64,000 nucleotides of DNA from Aquarana catesbeiana. Lineage: Eukaryota > Chordata > Amphibia > Anura > Ranidae. Location: the NCBI RefSeq assembly GCF_042186555.1, contig NC_133329.1, forward strand, positions 188,887,206-188,951,205. The letters run 5' to 3'. Of the stretch, positions 44,376-55,370 are shown piece after piece; the first letter of the stretch is position 1; the number at the start of each line of letters is the position of its first letter. Under the pieces are notes generated by a model that saw only the letters and a program-made list of their open reading frames with translations, made no database searches and was not told the DNA's origin. Both the position numbers and the translations under genes were made by a program.

Positions 44376-45371
44376 TGTCACGTACCTGGTAGGTGGAGCC
44401 CGGAGTGCAGAGAACGGCCTCTCGTATACCTCTGACTTAGGAACCCCTGAAGGTGAGAACAGGGGCTCAGAAGTACAGAGGGGCACAAGTGCCTGGCTGG
44501 AACCCTGGAGAAGAGAGCTGGATCCTGTAGTCAGCAGGGAGGTGCTCTGTAGTCCCGAAGCAGGTTGCAGACAGCAGGGAGGTGCACTGTAGTCCCGAAG
44601 CAGGTTGCAGACAGCAGGGAGGTGCACTGTAGTCCCGCAGCAGGTTGCAGACAGCAGGGAGGTGCACTGTAGTCCAGTAGCAGGTAGCAGACAGCAGGGA
44701 GGTGCACTGTAGTCCCGCAGCAGGTTGCAGACAACAGGGAGGTGCACTGTAGTCCAGTAGCAGGTAGCAGACAGCAGGGAGGTGCACTGTAGTCCCACAG
44801 CAGGTTGCAGACAGCAGGGAGGTGCACTGTAGTCCCGCAGCAGGTTGCAGACAGCAGGGAGGTGCACTGTAGTCCCGCAGCAGGTTGCAGACAGTAGGGA
44901 GGTGCACTGTAGTCCAGTAGCAGGTTGCAGACAGCAGGAAGGTGCAGACAAGCCGGGTCAAGGTACTGGCGGGCAGATCAGGTACAGGAGGGCAAACCAA
45001 GAGAGTAGTCAGAGTCCAAGCCGAGATCGGGGCAGGCAGCAAACAGGTAAGTCAGGATCAAGCCAAGTAGGTACTGGATGCAGAGAAACTGGTAACAAGG
45101 GAGCAGAGGTCTCAGGAAACGCTGTAGACCGGACAGCAAGGCAGCATTGGAACAGTCTCCTTTAAATAGCCCATCTTGGCGCCAAGAGTGTTACAGGGGG
45201 CGCGTGCGCGCACCCGCGCGCCCGTGCGCCGTTATTGGCGCTATTGCGCACGCGCGTTCGCCCATTAGCGCTATTGGCGCTATTGCACGCGCGCGAGCGC
45301 CGGATGGCGCTTACAGGCATTCTTTTAATCTTCTGTTTGCTGGAATGACTACAAGAGGGCTTTTCCTGACA
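44376..45371 (-). mobile_element. Solo LTR inside the gypsy-2 5' LTR, 996 bp
   Basis: It starts TGTCACG and ends CCTGACA, with an exact 5-bp duplication ccagc (44371-44375 and 45372-45376). It landed inside one copy of the 30-bp LTR repeat. Orientation is uncertain; minus is favoured by similarity of layout to the solo LTR at 19331. It carries a 40-bp minisatellite and a GC-rich alternating purine-pyrimidine tract at about 45195-45305. Confidence 0.85.
44541..44945. repeat. 40-bp minisatellite in solo LTR, 10 copies
   Basis: The unit ggtgcactgtagtcccgcag + caggttgcagacagcaggga repeats with exact 40-bp spacing at 44541, 44581 and so on to 44941. Minus-strand open frames through it (Cys/Leu/Pro-rich) are repeat artefacts. 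Confidence 0.97.
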
Positions 45372-45616
45372 CCAGCGTACCTGCACCCTGCTGACCTGCA
45401 TCCAGCTTACCTGCACCCTGCTGACCTGCATCCAGCACTCCAGCCGGTTCCAGCACCTCCCAGTGGTCATCATCTCCAGTTCCAGAGAATCCACCAGGCA
45501 CTCTTACTCCACTATTTTCCTACGGTCACTATCCTCAACTCCAGTGACCCAGGAACCAGGGCTGTACGAGAGGTCTCCCTCTGCATGTCAGGCTCACATA
45601 CGAGGTACGTGTCAGT

Positions 45617-45626
45617 ATCAGACAGC
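45617..45626 (+). promoter_or_regulatory. Gypsy-2 primer-binding site (self-priming type)
   Basis: atcagacagc begins three bases after the LTR end and lacks the TGG of a tRNA primer site. It is fully complementary to 43886-43895 in the LTR. Confidence 0.55.
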
Positions 45627-45627
45627 C

Positions 45628-46626
45628 ATGCCTAAGCCTGCAAGAGGGACCTCCGCTACTGATGAAATCTGCCAACTGCTCTCTGTCCTCAATCAAGAGG
45701 TGAAATCCCTCCAGGACAGCTATGAACACCTTAAGAGACAAGTGCAGTCCCGGACGATTACTACAAACCTTCCTCCCAGCGGGTTGTCGTCAGAGGCTTC
45801 CTCCGCACTCCCTGTAATGATGTTATCTCCAGAACCTAGGGTCCCAATTCCGGAGAAGTTTTCCAGGGATCAAAGCAAGTTTCGGACATTCCGCAATGCA
45901 TGCGAACTGTACTTTTCCTTACTACCTTTAACCTTTTTGCAGGAAAACACCAAGGTGGGGTTTGTTGTCTCACTTATGCTAGGAGAACCACAAGCCTGGG
46001 CCCATCACCTGCTGGAAGAACACCATGTTTCTCTGGACTTTGTCATCCTTCTTCGACGCAATGTCACTCTTATATGATGACCCCCAAACGAACTTCCACT
46101 GCCGAAGCTGCTCTTAGCACGCTCCAACAAAGCCGCAGAGCGGTCGAAGACTATATAACAGACTTTAGGCGCTGGAGCGCAGATACCCAATGGAATCATG
46201 CAGCTTTAAGGCACCAGTTTCGCCTAGGCTTATCAGAAGAATTAAAGGATGAATCGGCTCGGGTCGGTGTACCAAATTCTCTGGAATCCTTGATTACCCT
46301 AACTATTCAGATAGACCGTCGTCTTCGGGAACGCAGGATGGAGAGGGTGATCCAGCAGTCTCAACCAACTTGGATGTTACCAAGTGGCTACAACCTCTTA
46401 TCCTGTTCCCTTCAGACTGGTCCCAGTTAATCCTGCACCAACCAAACTAACACCGTACTTTCATAAATCTGGGCAGGTTGGACTAATGAGACCCGCATTG
46501 TCTGCTGAGGAACGTCTACGTCGGCAACAGCTCAACCTTTGTCTGTACTGAGGGGGAACTGACCATTATGTACATTCATGTCCTGCCAAGTATCATAGCT
46601 CTTCATCCATCCCATCTCCCAGTCAC
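45628..46626 (+). pseudogene. gag: Gypsy-2 Gag, frameshifted and truncated
   Basis: It starts at ATG 45628 (MPKPARGTSATDEI). A coiled coil (about residues 13-40) is followed by PEKFSRDQSKFRTF, a capsid-like start. A frameshift near 46040 moves reading to the frame of 46079-46430 (TLQQSRRAVEDYITDF...LRHQFRLGLSEEL...). The zinc knuckle near 46540-46590 reads CLY-stop-GG then HYVHSC: a TGA stands in place of its second Cys. The sequence then breaks at the hAT start at 46632. Gag would form the particle. Confidence 0.85.
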
Positions 46627-47074
46627 CTGGCTAGGGATGAGCTTCGTGTTCGAGTCGAACCCATGTTCGACTCGAACATCGTCTGTTCACCCGTTCGAAT
46701 TGCGAATGATATGGGCCATTCGCGCCAAATTCATGTGGCGCATCACGGCCCATAATTCACTGCGGCATCGCAGTGCATTGCTGACTGATGATTGGCCAAG
46801 CATGCACTATGACCCGCATGCTTGGCCAATCACAGCGCCGTCTGTAGAGAGAGCTGTAATTGGCCAAAGCCAGGGTGGCTTTGGCCAATTAAAGCTCAGG
46901 GGATTTAGTACACGCCCCACACTATATAAGGCCGCCTGCATGGCGGCCCTGTGTAGTGTGTGTTCCGGCGTTGAGAGACAGAGATTAGGCAGGACAGTCA
47001 GTGAGTTAGCTGCACTTACAATGTATTGTGTATATATATGCATCCCAGGTGTTGTGTGTGTGTGTGTTTATGTG

Positions 47075-47080
47075 TATATA

Positions 47081-47116
<36 letters not shown>

Positions 47117-47135
47117 GAGAGATATATATAGAGAG

Positions 47136-47227
<92 letters not shown>
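47075..47227. repeat. (TA)n microsatellite
   Basis: TA repeats with two tagagaga interruptions at the start, over 120 bp in total. Confidence 0.97.
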
Positions 47228-47230
<3 letters not shown>

Positions 47231-47379
47231 TGTATTCAGTTTAGCTAGATTCGTTCCTGTTATTATCTTCCTACTGACAGGCAGGCTTGTGTTGTTACAG
47301 TATTTACAGCTACCTGAAGAAAATTGCTGGTGTTCTTCTGATCCTATTAGTACCACAGTCAGGCAGCTAGACTATTTAC

Positions 47380-48240
47380 AGTTAGTGTAGTGTGTCCACC
47401 TCATAGTGTTCAGATAAAGCTACAAGTTAGTGTAGTGCATCCTCTGAACAGTGTTCAGCTAAAGCTACAAGTTAGTGTAGTGCATCCTCTGAACAGTGTT
47501 CAGCTAAATCTACAAGTTAGTGTAGTGCGACCTCTGCACAGTGTTCAGCTAAAGCTACAAGTTAGTGTAGTGCTTCCTCCTCACAGTGTTCAGCTAAAGC
47601 TACAAGTTAGTGTAGTGCAACCTCTGCACAGTGTTCAGCTAAAGCTACAAGTTAGTGTAGTGCGTCCTCCTCAGTGTTCAGCTAAAGCTACAAGTTAGTG
47701 TAATGCGTCCTCCTCACAGTGTTCAGCTAAAGCTACAAGTTAGTGTAGTGCAACCTCTGCACAGTGTTCAGCTAAAGCTACCTGTAGAAGGTTGGTGGTG
47801 TTTTCCTGATCCTATCACTACCGCAGGCAGCTACATTATTTACAGGTTAGTCTAGTGCGACCTCTGCACAGTGTTCAGCTAAAGCTACCTGTAGAAGGTT
47901 GGTGGTGTTTTCCTGATCCTATCACTACCGCAGGCAGCTACATTATTTTAACGTTAGTGTAGTGCCTCCTCTTCACAGTGTTCAGCTAAAGCTATCTTTA
48001 GAAGGTTGGTGGTGTTTTCCTGATCCTATCACTACCGCAGGCAGCTACATTATTTACAGGTTAGTCTAGTGCGACCTCTTCACAGTGTTCAGCTAAAGCT
48101 ACCTGTAGAAGGTTGGTGGTGTTTTCCTGATCCTATCACTACCGCAGGCAGCTACATTATTTTAACGTTGGTGTAGTGCGTCCTCTGCAGTGTTCAGCTA
48201 AAGCTACAAGTTAGTGTAGTGCAACCTCTGCACAGTGTTC
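47380..48240. repeat. 45-bp and ~108-bp tandem repeats in hAT 5' region
   Basis: About nine 45-bp units (cagtgttcagctaaagctac + aagttagtgtagtgc...) are followed by about four ~108-bp units that add tgtagaaggttggtggtgtt and ctatcactaccgcaggcagc. The long unit contains the short one, so one grew from the other. Confidence 0.9.
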
Positions 48241-48248
48241 ATCTAAAG

Positions 48249-49036
48249 CAGTGGTTCTCAACCTGGGGGTCGGGACCCCCTCGGGGGTCGAATGAGGATT
48301 TGCCAGGGGTCACCGAATCCTGGGCTGTTTCTGAATCCCGCACCGCTCTCCCAACCTTTTTGCAGCTGCCCAGCAGGGCTGTCCCTGGAGCCCATGGCTG
48401 CCCACTCAGCCTCTTCGCAGTCGTCCATTCGGTTCATGGCATGGCTGGGGGGCAGAGACTAGAGGTCAGCTGACTGGTGAGGAATGTAAAGTGGGAGGGG
48501 CTGGAGGAGACCCTATCTCCTGATTTCGGCATAGGTGTCACTGCTACGAGACACCACGAAGTCGGAGACACAGTGAGTAACACTACCTGGGATTATAGTT
48601 GCCATTAAAAGTCTCCACTACAGTTCTCAGATCAGCAGATGACCTTGATCAAGAGCACCAAGTTGGCTAATCAGAAATCCCCCCAAAAGAGGGGGAGGAA
48701 CAAAGAAAAAGGGAGAGAAAGAATAAGAAAGACGGCTAGAGAGAGAAATGGAGAAAAAAAAACAAGAAATTAGGATAGAGAGAGATAAAAGGGAAAGAAA
48801 GGAGAACAACAAGAAAGAGTGATACATCCTAAAATGTACCATAGGGGGTTTTAATACTGTACGAGTGTAAGGGACTCAGGGAGCGCTAGACGTCCGTGGG
48901 TTAGGGGCACAAATTACTTGTCTTGCCTTGGGTGCTGACAACTCATGCTACATTAGGGCGTTTTACTGTTAGGGGTCCCCACAACTTGGTAAATTTTATC
49001 AAGGGGTCACGGCACTAGAAAGGTTGAGAACCACTG
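48249..49036. mobile_element. Non-autonomous hAT element, 788 bp
   Basis: The ends are CAGTGGTTCTCAACCTGGGG and the complement of AGGTTGAGAACCACTG, with an exact 8-bp duplication atctaaag (48241-48248 and 49037-49044). The ends resemble the Charlie-type hAT group. An almost pure purine tract lies at 48690-48820. No transposase. Confidence 0.92.
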
Positions 49037-49102
49037 ATCTAAAGCTACCTGTAGAAGATTGGTGGTGTTCTCATACTATGATTTTGCTAGCTGCAGTATC
49101 AG

Positions 49103-49106
<4 letters not shown>

Positions 49107-49157
<51 letters not shown>
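49107..49157. repeat. (TA)n microsatellite
   Basis: About 48 bp of TA followed by a T-run, just before the hAT transposase start. Confidence 0.95.
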
Positions 49158-49166
<9 letters not shown>

Positions 49167-49207
49167 TCCCAGCTTAGTGCAGCTACATCTCACTGCAGGT
49201 CATTAGT

Positions 49208-52200
49208 ATGTCTGGAAGGCCAACAAGGAGAAGCAGACAGTCACAAGCCAATAAAAGCGGGCAAGCAGGCTCTGTGTCTAGAGGCAACAGTGCTGGTCGT
49301 GGAGACGGTGCATCCTCATTAGCACGTGGCCGTGGGACACGCTTGGCCTTTTTTTCGTCAGCTGGCTGTGTTGAGCCGCAACATGCAGAAGACTTGGTCG
49401 AGTGGATGACCAAGCCGTCCTCATCCTCCTCATCCTCTCTCACCCATGCTCAGGGTACTTTGTCTGGCAACACAGCTGCCAACGCGGCCTATTCCCTCGG
49501 TTCCCTCGGCTCAATGGCATCAGTGACTCCTTCCCTAGCCCCAGCATGTCCTCCTGAGGAGTCCCTTGAACTGTTTGACCACAGTGTTGGGTACATGCTC
49601 CAGGAGGATGCCCAGCGTTTAGAAGGCTCTGATGATGATACTGAGCTAGATGAAGGCAGTAACGTGAGCACGGACAGAGGGGGTGCCCAAGAAGGACAGC
49701 AATCTGGCAGTCATGCTCCCCCTGCTGCAGCATACTGCCAGGTTTGTTCCAGTGATGAGGAGGGAGGGGATGATGAGGTCACTAACTCAACGTGGGTGCC
49801 TGATAGGAGAGAGGAGGAGGAGGCACATCACCAACGAGGCAGGATGCCCTCCAGGGGCCAGCCTAAGGGCAGCACACTGACTGCATCACACCGCAAAGCT
49901 CCGCATGTGCAGGGCGCTGCTGTCTCTACGCGTTATTTCATTGTTCTTTGGTGTGGGCCTTTTTTGAGATGAGTGCATCAGATCGCACCGCTGCTATTTG
50001 CAACATATGTCTCAAGCGTATCTCACGTGGCCAAAACATCTCCCACTTGGGAACCACATGCTTGACCAGACATATGTTGACCTGCCATGCAGTTCGTTGG
50101 CAAGCGTATCTAAAAGACCCACACCAAAGAACAAAGAGGACCTTTCCTTGCTCCTCATCAGCTGAGATCTCCAACCCCACTATACTTTCAGTCCTCTCTG
50201 AGACGTGCACTGAGAGGAATGAAGGTGTAGAATTAGGTGTGTCACAGCCAAGTACTTGTGGGCAATCTGCTTTCGGTACACAGACGTCAGATTGTACCAG
50301 GCAAATTTCCCTGCCCCAGCTGCTGCACCGCCGAAAGAAGTTCGCTCCCAGCCATCCACATGCCCAGCGGTTGAATGCTAGCTTGGCAAAATTGCTAGCA
50401 CTTCAACTGCTACCTTTTCAGTTGGTAGACTCTGCCCCCTTCCGTGAGTTTGTGGAATGTGCGGTTCCTCAGTGGCAAGTACCCAAACGCCACTTTTTCT
50501 CACAGAAGGCGATTCCGGCTCTCTACCGGCATGTGAAGGGCTATGTCCATGCCTTGCTGGACAGGGCGGTCAGGGGTAAGGTGCATATTACCGCTGACTC
50601 ATGGTCCAGCAGGCATGGACAGGGACGTTACCTAAGTTTCACCGCGCATTGGGTGACTCTGCTGGCAGCTGGAAAGGATGCAGGGCAAGGTGCAGTAGTG
50701 TTGGAGGTTGTTCTGCCACTATGCCTCCAAAATGCCACTACTAATGATTCTGACACACCTCTCTTCTCCACCACCTCCTCTTCTTCCTCCTCCATGGCCT
50801 CTTCCTGTGCTTTGTCCTCGGAACCAGCGGTGCTCCGTAGGCGTTCAAGGGGCTACACAAGTATGCAGGCCAAAAGATGCCATGTGGTGCTTGAGCTGGT
50901 GTGCTTGGGGGACAGGAGCCACACTGGGGCAGAGGTTCTGTCAGCTCTGCAGGGGCAGGTTCAGAGGTGGTTGACGCCACGCCAACTTTAGGCAGGAATG
51001 GTGGTTTGCGACAATGGCACCAACCTCCTCTCCGCCCTCTGACATGGACAACTGACCCATGTGACCTGTTTGGCTCACGTCCTTAACTTGGTGGTGCAGC
51101 GGTTCTTGGGCAGGTACCCGGGCTTACAGGATGTCCTGAGGCAGGCCAGGAAAGTCTGTGTGCATTTCCGCCGGTCATATAATGCCAGTGCTTGGCTGGC
51201 AGACCTCCAAAAGGAATTTAACTTGCCCAAGAACCGCCTAATCTGTGACATGCCCACCAGGTGGAGCTCAACGTTGGCCATGCTGCAGCGGCTGCACACG
51301 CAGCAGAGGGCCATCAATGATTACCTGTGCGGCTATGGCACCAGGACAGGGTCAGGGGAGCTTGGTTTTTTCCCCACACCAGTGGGCCATGATCAGGGAT
51401 GCATGCACTGTCCTATCACCATTTGAGGAGGCCACGAGGATGGTGAGCAGTGACAATGCATGCATCAGTGCCACTGTCCCCCTTGTCCACCGGAGCACAC
51501 GCTGCGTGGAATAATGGACAGGGCACTTGAGGCAGAACAGAGGCAGGAAGAGGAGGACTTCCTTAGCTCTCAAGGCCCCCTTTATCCAGACAGTGTTCCT
51601 GCGTGCCCGCTGATCACACAGGAAGAGGAGGAGGAGGAGGATTGTGTCAGTATGGAGGTGGAGCCTGGCACTCAGCATCAGCAGCAGTCTTTAAGGGATC
51701 ATTTACAGTCCCAAGAAACACATGGACTTGTACGTGGCTGGGAGGAGGTGGCTGCGGATCATGTCGTCCTTAGTGACCCAGAGGACTCCGGACCGAATGC
51801 CTCAGCAAACCTACGCTGCATGGCCTCCCTGATCCTGCAAAGCCTGAGGAAGGATCCTCTTATTCGTGGTATTAAGGAGAAGGAACAATACTGGCTGGCA
51901 ACCTTCCTTGATCCACGTTACAAGGGTAAGGTTGCGGACCTTATCTTGCCATCGCAGAGAGAGCAGAGGTTGAAACATCTTTGGGAGGCCTTGCAGAAAG
52001 GTCTGTGCAATGCGTTCCCAGAGACTGGGAGGTTACAAACTCCTGTTTCTGGACAACGTGTTGCTGAGGCTTCGGTCAGTCAAAGAAGGAGCGCTGGAGA
52101 AGGAGCCATCTGACCGATGCGTTCAGACAATTTTTTAGTTCGCAGCCCCAAGGTATGATCGGTTCCAGCAACCATCGCCAGCGTCTGTTTTACATGGTGC

Positions 52201-52549
52201 AGGAATACCTATGGGCAAGATCTGACTTGGACACCTTTCCCACCGAAAATCCTCTGGGTTACTGGGTCTTGAGGATGGATCACTGGCCAGAGCTTGCACA
52301 GTATGCAATTGAGCTACTGGCCTGTCCTGCATCCAGCGTTCTTTCGGAACACACATTCAGTGCTGCTGGAGGCTTTGTAACCGATCACAGGGTGCGTCTG
52401 TCCACCGTCTCGGTCGATCAACTGAACTTCATAAAAATGAATCAGTCTTGGATCACCACCAGCTACCAAGCACCTGATGCTGATGTAACCGAATACATTT
52501 TTTTGAAATGTCAGATCCCTTCAAAGACTGCCTATGCTAATGCTGAGTG
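49208..52549 (+). pseudogene. hAT transposase pseudogene (BED-finger type)
   Basis: Start at ATG 49208 (MSGRPTRRSRQSQ). A low-complexity Ser/Gly/acidic N-terminus of about 250 codons shifts frame near 49950-49970 into the BED zinc finger (CNIC...RHMLTCH, about 49999-50090). The catalytic core follows: ITADSWSS with the first Asp near 50595. A TAG is at 50989-50991, VVCDNGTNLL is next, then a TGA near 51041. THVTCLAHVLNLVV and CDMPTRWSST are the conserved hAT RNase-H-fold blocks. A frameshift at about 51380-51460 precedes an acidic insert. The C-terminal hATC dimerisation region (PASSVLSEHTFSAAGG) is at about 52320-52380. It would excise hAT DNA; at least five breaks disable it. Confidence 0.92.
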
Positions 52550-52629
52550 ACTATCCTGTTATACTGAGTAATTATCCTCTTCCTCCTCAATGATCATGAT
52601 GATAGCTTGTAAGAACATTTTTGGTTCTG

Positions 52630-53050
52630 GGCGCCGCCAGTCCCGCCACCAGTGCCTAAGCCCAATTTTTCAGCCCCTGTTTAACAGGGGAGTGTAATTA
52701 CAATTTTTGATGCAATTCTTTGCAGCAGGGCTAGTTCCTGCGCTCCAACTAGAGTATCTGTGAGGTGCTGCAGTGTTGTGGCACCAGCACCAGTGCCTAA
52801 GGCCCAATTTTTCAGCCTCTGTTTAACAGGGGCATGTAATTACTATTTTTGATGCAATTCTTTGCAGCAGGGCTAGTTCCTGCGCTCCAACTAGAGCATC
52901 TGTGAGGAGTTCCAGTGTTGTGGCACCAGCACCACCACCAAAGGCCCAATTTTTCTGCCCCTGCTCAACAGGGGCATGTAATTACAATTCTTGATCTAAT
53001 ATTTCACAGCAGGGCCCTGTGAGGGCTTACAGTGTTGTGGCCACAACAAC
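52630..53050. repeat. ~140-bp tandem repeat, three units, in hAT 3' region
   Basis: Units share cccaatttttcagcc, ttaacaggggcatgtaatta and gcagggctagttcctgcgct blocks. The third is partial and more diverged. They follow the transposase stop and lie in noncoding sequence. Confidence 0.88.
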
Positions 53051-53697
53051 ACCTAAGGCCCAAATTTCTGCTGAGTATATAGGGCAGGCCCCTACTTTCA
53101 AACATCCAACTTACAAACGACTCCTACTTGCAAACGGAAGGAGACAACAGGAAGTGAGATGAAATCTACCCCTAGGAATGGAAATTCTCTCCTGTAAGAG
53201 TTAATATGGGAAAAACTTTTCTCCTTTCCACTGATGCTTTATCACCAATCCTTGTTTCACAAAAAACCCAAAATTTTCAAAAAACATTTGTCATTGGGAC
53301 AAAAGGTGAGGTGAAATCTTCTGAAGAGGAGCACAGACAGCAAAACAAATGTCACAGGGGTGATAACCCTTCCCTAGGTTTTCCAAAAAGCTTAAAATAG
53401 ATTTTTTGGCTGGAGCTAAACACGTTAAAAATGTACCAGTTCAAAATGACAAACAGATTCTACTTAACAATAAACCTACAGTCCCTGTCTTGTTTGCACC
53501 GCCTGTATACTGCTGTTCAAAGTATATAGGGCCTGGGGGCCCCACACCTTTCCTTTTTTAGTTTGGGTGCGGGGTTCCCCTTAATATCCATACAAGACCC
53601 AAAGGGCCTGGTAATGGACTGGGGGGTACCCATGCCGTTTGTCTCACAGATTTTCATCCATATTGCCAGGATCCGACATTACATTAAACTACTGTCA
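53051..53697. other. hAT 3' noncoding region
   Basis: AT-rich sequence with no reading frame of interest, between the ~140-bp repeats and the resumption of gypsy-2 pol. The end motif gggcctggtaatggactggg is near 53605. Confidence 0.5.
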
Positions 53698-55047
53698 AGG
53701 ACACTGTCTGCCCTTACCTCCCAAGATATCTGGCCCTCTGCTGTGCCTGGAAGCTGACTCAGAATTACGCTCAGCGGTACCTGATCAGTACCATGAGTTC
53801 TTAGATGTTTTCAGTAAACGAGGGGCAGAGACACTTCCTCCTCATCACTCCTTTGATTGCCCGATCGAGTTGCTGCCCGGAGCCGAAATCCCCTTCTGGT
53901 GGATTTTTGCTCTGTCTGAGCGGGAGTTGGAGGTTTTAAAGGAATACGTTGATGAAAACCTTAAGAGGGGGTTCATCCGGCCATCCACCTCTCCGGCTGG
54001 GGCAGGGATCTTTTTTGTGGAAAAGAAAAACCTACTCATTGCGTCTTTGTGTGGACTACCGGGAGCTGAACAAAGTCATGGTCAAGAACCGGTATCCCTT
54101 ACCCCTGGTGTCTGAGCTTTTCCAAAGACTAAGAACTACTGTTGTGTTCACCAAACTCGACCTTTGTGGGGCCTACAATTTGGTTCGCATTCGTGCAGGG
54201 GACGAGTGGAAAATGGCCTTCCGTACCAGGTTTGGCCACTACGAATACCTAGTGTTGCCCTTCGGCCTGTGTAATGCCCCTGCTACCTTCCAGCATGTGA
54301 TAAATGATATCTTCAGAGACTATCTAGATATCTTCATCATAGCCTACTTAGATGATATCCTGATCTTTTCCTCATCCCTGGATTAGCACCGGAAACACGT
54401 CAAGATGGTACTCTGCCGACTCCGTCAGCATGGGCTATACGCCAAACCAGAAAAGTGCGAGTTCGAGCGGCAGAGTATCCAATTCTTGGGCCTGGTAATT
54501 TCCACAGAAGGGTTCAAGATGGACCCACAAAAGGTCACAGCTGGCCTGGACTGGCCTGCACCCTCAGACAAGAAGGGGGTGCAACGTTTTGTTGGCTTCG
54601 CCAATTTTTACAGAGGGTTTATTAAAGGATTTTCTGCAATTATCTCCCCGATCACCCAGCTAACAAGACAAAACGTCCGATTCCAGTGGAATCCTGAGGC
54701 CCAAGCTGCCCTTTCTACCCTTAAGGGATTTTTTACCTCTGCCCCCATCTTGAGCCATCCGCATCCCTCTCTACCCTACCTACTCGAGGTTGATGCCTCA
54801 GAAACAGCTGTGGGGGCAGTTATCTCTCAGCACCAAGGACTCAATGATTTCATGCACCCCATAGCTTTCTTTTCCCGGAAGCTTTCGCCTGCCGAGAAGA
54901 ATTATGATGTAGGTGACCGTGAACTTCTGGCCATTAAAGCCACGCTCGAAGAATGGCGATACCTGCTAGAGGGAGCTGCACATCCCATACTTATCTACAC
55001 GGATCCTAAAAATCTGGAATATTTATGAACTGCCGAATGTTTGAAGC
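53698..55047 (+). pseudogene. pol: Gypsy-2 reverse transcriptase and start of RNase H
   Basis: Reading resumes just before RT with QYHEFLDVFSKRGAETLP, the linker typical before gypsy RT. A frameshift near 54030 moves reading into LRLCVDYRELNKVMVKNRYP. The catalytic box is YLDDILIFS (YLDD at 54345-54356), and a TAG follows a few residues later. The frame at 54405-55028 gives the thumb (NFYRGFIKGFS) and RNase H (EVDASETAVGAVISQ, RELLAIKATLEEWRYLLEGA, IYTDPKNLEYL), then is cut by the 2.4-kb hAT at 55056. The protease region upstream is absent. Confidence 0.92.
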
Positions 55048-55370
55048 TGCGCCAACAGGGCCGGACTGGCCCACCGGGATACCGGGAAATCCCCCGGTGG
55101 GCCGGCTGTCTGGCTGCCCCTGGTGCCGCTATGAGGGCAGCGGCGCCTGAAAGAAACATGGCCGCGGGGCCGCCAGGCTGACATGCAACTGCGCATGCGC
55201 CAGCACTACTCTCGGAAGTGTGTACAGGCTTTCCCGAGCTAGCCGTGTTCGGGAAAGTCCGTACACACTCGGCAATTCTCGGAAATGCGGGCGCATGCGC
55301 AGTGACGATGGCGCCGATCTGCGCCATTTTTAAAAGTACCGCAGTGAGTACTCGTCTGGCGGCCTCTTCC

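Larger units (their letters stand above)
43693..45614 (+). repeat. Gypsy-2 5' LTR (interrupted)
   Basis: It starts TGTCATGGACATACTACTTCC and ends GGTACGTGTCA, as the 3' LTR does. Excluding the solo LTR and its 5-bp TSD it is about 921 bp, versus 838 bp for the 3' LTR. The difference is mostly in a 30-bp repeat (ctgctgacctgcatccagct + tacctgcacc): about nine copies here, six in the 3' LTR. Aligned parts differ largely by transitions at CpG sites. Confidence 0.92.
46632..53697 (+). mobile_element. Autonomous-type hAT transposon, right end missing
   Basis: The left end is taggatgagc-like (tagggatgagcttcgtgttc), followed by palindromic gttcgagtcgaac motifs, a TATA-like tatataaggc near 46924, tandem repeats and a transposase pseudogene, then a 3' region with three ~140-bp repeats. 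Gypsy-2 pol resumes at about 53698 without an inverted copy of the left end, so the right end and adjoining gypsy-2 sequence are deleted and no TSD can be tested. A 788-bp hAT is nested inside. Confidence 0.8.

Noticed and set aside
44115..44392. Leu/Thr/Cys-rich frames near 44.1-44.4 kb and 59.3-59.8 kb
   Set aside because: Both are the 30-bp repeat of the gypsy-2 LTRs, which are noncoding.
44304..45042. Three overlapping minus-strand Cys/Leu/Pro-rich frames
   Set aside because: A 40-bp repeat without stops on that strand produces all three.
49208..49972. Host gene for a Ser-rich acidic protein
   Set aside because: It runs by one frameshift into the BED finger of a hAT transposase and occupies the expected N-terminal position.
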